From Molossus alvarezi (lineage: Eukaryota > Chordata > Mammalia > Chiroptera > Molossidae), in assembly GCA_037176705.1 (NCBI GenBank), contig CM073888.1, positions 44,150,810 to 44,214,809 of the forward strand: a stretch of DNA of 64,000 nucleotides, written 5' to 3'. The first letter of the stretch is position 1. The number at the start of each line of letters is the position of its first letter. The notes under the pieces are model-generated. The model was not told where the DNA came from. It did not search any database and saw only the letters and a list, made by a program, of their open reading frames with translations. Positions 61,045-64,000 of this stretch are shown one piece after another. The position numbers were made by a program, and so were the translations under genes.

Positions 61045-61575
61045 ATACATCTTGCATTCATTTTCTATGGCTGCTATTTTAAAATTAACAAAAACTTAGT
61101 GGCTTACAACACCACCAATGTGTTACCTTTACCTTACATTTCTGGAAATCAGAAACCCAAAATGGAGCGCACTACGCCACACGCAGGGCTGCGTTCCGTT
61201 CTGGGGCTGTATGGGAGGGTCTGTTTACGTGCCTGTTCCAGCTTCTAGAGGCCACTGGCCTCCCCTGGCTCCCGGCATCCTTCCTGTCCCATCAAAACCA
61301 GCAACTTCACGCAAATCTTTCTCACGCTGCTCCGTCTCTGGTTCTCCTCCTGCTACCTCTCCCCTTAATATAGAAGGATCCCTGTGATTACATTGGGCCC
61401 AACCAGATAATCCAGCACGATCTCCTTCCTTAAAGTTAGTCGATTAGTAACCTCAATTCCGTCTGCACCCCTAATTACCCTCTGCTGTGGAAGGTAACAT
61501 ACAGCTTCTAGGGATTAGGATGAGGACGTCTTGGGGGGGGGCAGGAGGGGTATTTTCCTGCCTACCACAAACCTC
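61045..61575 (-). repeat. MLT-like (MaLR) LTR
   Basis: 'ttttctatggctgctatttt', 'acttagtggcttacaacacc', 'ccagcttctagaggccactg', 'ccctgtgattacattgggcc', 'agataatccagcacgatctc', ending 'ttttcctgcctaccaca'. Near full-length, reverse orientation, same family as 36,421-36,765. Confidence 0.65.
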
Positions 61576-61857
61576 AAAAATAATATATAAATAAAAGACA
61601 GCAAATTAAAAAGGGGTGTGTACTATATGATACTATTCATATAAAATTTCGAAAAAATAACAATACTATACAGTGATACCTCGGTTCTCGAACGCCTCGG
61701 TTTTCGACCAAATCGGTATTCGACCAGGAGATTCGAGAAACTTTTGTCTCGGAATCCGAACAAATATTTGGAACTCGAACTTCCGAGATGAGCCGAGTTG
61801 AGCCGAATGGCGTTCATTCGGCCCCGCGCGCCTTGCTGGCGTCATCAGTGTGCGTGC

Positions 61858-61915
61858 AGAGAGAGAGTCACGCTTTGTGGAGAGAGTCACGCTTTGTGGA
61901 GAGAGTCACGCTTTA
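61858..61915 (+). repeat. Three 19-bp tandem repeats in the Tigger leader
   Basis: The unit 'gagagagtcacgctttgtg' occurs three times in a row, the last one ending in 'tttaca' instead, about 20 bp before the transposase ATG. Such subterminal repeats sometimes bind transposase; here that is only a possibility. Confidence 0.9.
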
Positions 61916-61936
61916 CACTGAATTTAACCCTTAGAC

Positions 61937-62080
61937 ATGGGTCCAAAGAAAGCCAGAAGTGGTAATGCAGACAAAGGTAAGCGGAAAGCTGTGAGAACAA
62001 CTATTGAGCTGAAGAAAGAAATCATTGCCAAATATGAACACGTGTTCATAGGGCACACGTGTTTCGGATCTGTCTGCTGA
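61937..62080 (+). pseudogene. Tigger transposase N terminus, before the frameshift
   Basis: ATG at 61,937 opens 47 codons (48 with the stop): a basic start ('MGPKKARSGNADKGKRKAVR'), then 'TTIELKKEIIAKYE', the first helices of the psq-type helix-turn-helix that recognises the inverted repeats. The frame is then lost and stops at 62,078-62,080. The rest of this domain continues in another frame ('VSDLSAEYGVPKSTISTFLK'). Confidence 0.85.
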
Positions 62081-63755
62081 GTATGGCGTGCCAAAATCAA
62101 CCATCTCTACTTTCCTTAAGAATAAAGCTGTTCTAAAGGCTGCCAATGTTGCCAAAGGTGTAACGCTGATAACTAAGCAAAGGCCTCAGATAATGGAGGA
62201 AATGGAGAAGCTGCTCCTTATTTTCATTAAAGAAAAAGAGTTAGCAGGTGACAGCATCCATGAGGTCGTTATTTGTGAGAAAGCACTACAAATATTCAGT
62301 GATCTGAACAAAGAAACACCTGGTACAAGTGGTGAAGGTGCTTTCACGTTTAAAGCCAGCAGAGGTTGGTTTGAGAATTTCAGACATAGAAGTGGCATAC
62401 ATTGCGTCACTAGGCATGGGGAAGCAGCTAGTGCAAACCAGGAGGCTGCTAATAACTTCATTAAAGAATTTAGTGACTATGTCAAGGCAGAAGGGTTTGT
62501 TCCTGAGCAGGTGTTCAACTGCGATGAGACCGGATTATTCTGGAAAAAAATGCCAGCCAACACCTACATAACCAAAGAGGAGAAAGCGCTACCAGGGCAC
62601 AAGCCTATGAAAGATAGGCTTACTCTTTTGTTTTGTGCAAATGCAAGTGGTGATTGCAAGGTAAAACCCTTGCTTGTGTACCATTCAGACAATCCCAGGC
62701 CATTCAAAAGGCACAATGTAATGAAGAGTAAATTGGCTGTGATGTGGCGGTCTAACACCAAAGCTTGGGTTACCAGACAATTCTTTACAGAGTGGGTGCG
62801 TGAAGTTTTTGCACCTCGAGTGAAGGAATACCTGGCAGAAAAAAAATTGCCTTTAAAATGTCTATTAGTGATGGACAATGCTCCTGCTCACCCCCCAGCG
62901 TTAGAGGAAGATCTAGTTGATGACTATAGCTTCATCAAAGTAAAATTCTTACCCCCCAATACAACCCCTATTCTGCAACCCATGGACCAACAGGTCATAT
63001 CCAATTTCAAGAAATTGTACACAAAGGCCCTCTTCCGGAAGTGCTTTGAAGTGACAAATGACACACAGTTAACTCTGAGGGAATTTTGGAAAGAACACTT
63101 CAACATCCTAAATTGTGTAAACTTGATTGACACTGCTTGGAGTAATGTCACTCATCGCACATTGTATGCGGCATGGCGAAAACTATGGTCCGAAAGGGAC
63201 AGTGAGGGTTTAGAAGCTGAGTCAGCTCCTGTCGTTGATGAAGATGTTGCTGTAGTTGATGATATTGTGGCCATAGGAAAGACCATGGGCCTTGACATTC
63301 AACAAGATGACATCAACGAACTTGTGGAAGGTCACGCTGCTGAGTTAACCGCCAAGGAACTGATGCACCTACAACAACAGCAGCAGAAGGATATGGTGGA
63401 AGAAATTTCTTCTGAAGAAGAGGAGAGAGTGGAGGATATTTCTAGTGGCCTTATTCATGAAATGTGTGCAAAATGGGCAGAAATCGCAAACTTTGTTGAA
63501 CAACATCACCCTGATAAAGTGGTAGCAAATAGAGCAGTTAACATTTTTAATGACAACGTTATGTCCACTTTCCGCAAAATTTCTGAAAGGAGAAAAAAAC
63601 AGCAAACAATTGAAAAATTCTTCCGTAAAGAAATCAGACAAGTAACTGCAGAGAAAGATTCTGATTCTCCTCAGCAAAAGATACAGAGAACAGAAACACC
63701 CGAAGAGCAGTTACCCTCTGTTTTTATTGAAGAGGACTCCCCTTCAAGACAATAA
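62052..63755 (+). pseudogene. Tigger/pogo transposase, main part (open, N-terminal frameshift)
   Basis: The frame is open from 62,052 to the TAA at 63,753-63,755; 555 codons follow the GTG at 62,088, which is only a conventional frame start. Order (counted from 62,088): the end of the N-terminal helix-turn-helix (1-13), a CENP-B-type DNA-binding domain (about 30-115, with 'ASRGWFENFRHRSGI'), and a DDE/D superfamily nuclease core (about 140-380). An acidic, Gln-rich tail follows. The three catalytic aspartates are present: D146 ('NCDETGLFWKKMP'), D263 ('LLVMDNAPAHPP') and D300 ('ILQPMDQQVI'). In the family the protein cuts and pastes the element at TA sites. The single frameshift near 62,040-62,063 is the only visible lesion, so this copy should be inactive unless another start restores the domain. 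Confidence 0.9.
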
Positions 63756-64000
63756 AGGTTGGTACAGGTACAGTAAATGAAACACAATTTACTGTACTTT
63801 ACAGTACATTTTATTTTATTTTTTTAAATACATACTGTACACTTTTATTTCTTGTTGAGACATGTTTTTCTACATATTATATACAAATTAGGCCAGTAAA
63901 TAGGCATTTTCTGGGGCTTGGAACGAATTAATCCAGTTTCCATTATTTCCTATTGGTTTCATTGCTTCGGTTCTCGAACAATTTGGTTCTCGACCATCCT

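Larger units (their letters stand above)
61671..64000 (+). mobile_element. Tigger/pogo DNA transposon, near intact, cut by the window edge
   Basis: It starts directly after a TA (61,669) with 'cagtgatacctcggttctcg', which begins its terminal inverted repeat. Sub-terminal copies of 'ttctcgaa' and related 'ttcgagaa' follow. Three 19-bp tandem repeats precede the coding region. The transposase fills 61,937-63,755. Near the window end 'cggttctcgaacaatttggt' and 'tctcgacc' repeat the sub-terminal motif, but the final 3' inverted repeat is beyond base 64,000. The intact length and open frame point to recent activity in this lineage. Known human Tiggers are far more decayed. Confidence 0.9.

Overview
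This is vertebrate nuclear DNA, almost certainly from a microbat, most likely a vesper bat or close relative. The host is inferred from more than two dozen tRNA-derived SINEs of the bat VES type, whose heads read like 'ggtttggctcagcggttag'. The window also holds L1 and HAL1 copies with bat-style 3' ends, a recent-looking mariner MITE and a nearly intact Tigger DNA transposon. Vesper bats are known for unusually recent DNA-transposon activity. There are no bacterial-type genes, operons or CRISPR arrays.

Layout. Bases 1 to about 30,950 are a gene-free flank. They hold VES SINEs, MIR and L2 remnants, MaLR-like LTR pieces, a HAL1 (an L1 derivative with ORF1 only) at about 15.8-18.1 kb, several 5'-truncated L1s and long AT-rich stretches in which I recognise nothing. 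A CpG island with repeated GC boxes lies at about 30,960-31,660.

One host gene is present and complete: RXYLT1 (formerly TMEM5), on the + strand with six coding exons from 31,245 to 55,986. I joined the exons by hand at GT/AG boundaries. Frame is kept at every junction and the product is 444 residues (human: 443). The protein is a Golgi type II membrane xylosyltransferase that acts on the O-mannosyl glycan of alpha-dystroglycan. Its introns are about 1.1, 5.3, 11.5, 2.1 and 3.4 kb. They carry nested repeats, including a MaLR remnant interrupted by a Tigger MITE, and an L1 with a 5' inversion.

Downstream of RXYLT1 lie possible poly(A) signals, a possible ERV1-type LTR, more VES copies, a 100-bp mariner MITE and an MLT-like LTR. 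From 61,671 to the window edge there is a Tigger/pogo transposon. Its transposase is open for 555 codons with all three catalytic aspartates. One frameshift separates this from the first 47 codons, and the 3' terminal inverted repeat lies beyond the window.

The observations I rate highest are the near-intact Tigger; two VES head-only mini-SINEs that share both an end point and diagnostic bases; an AATAAA hexamer inside the last codons of RXYLT1; and two pairs of local direct duplications of about 80-90 bp. Repeat family names come from recognition by eye, without a database search.
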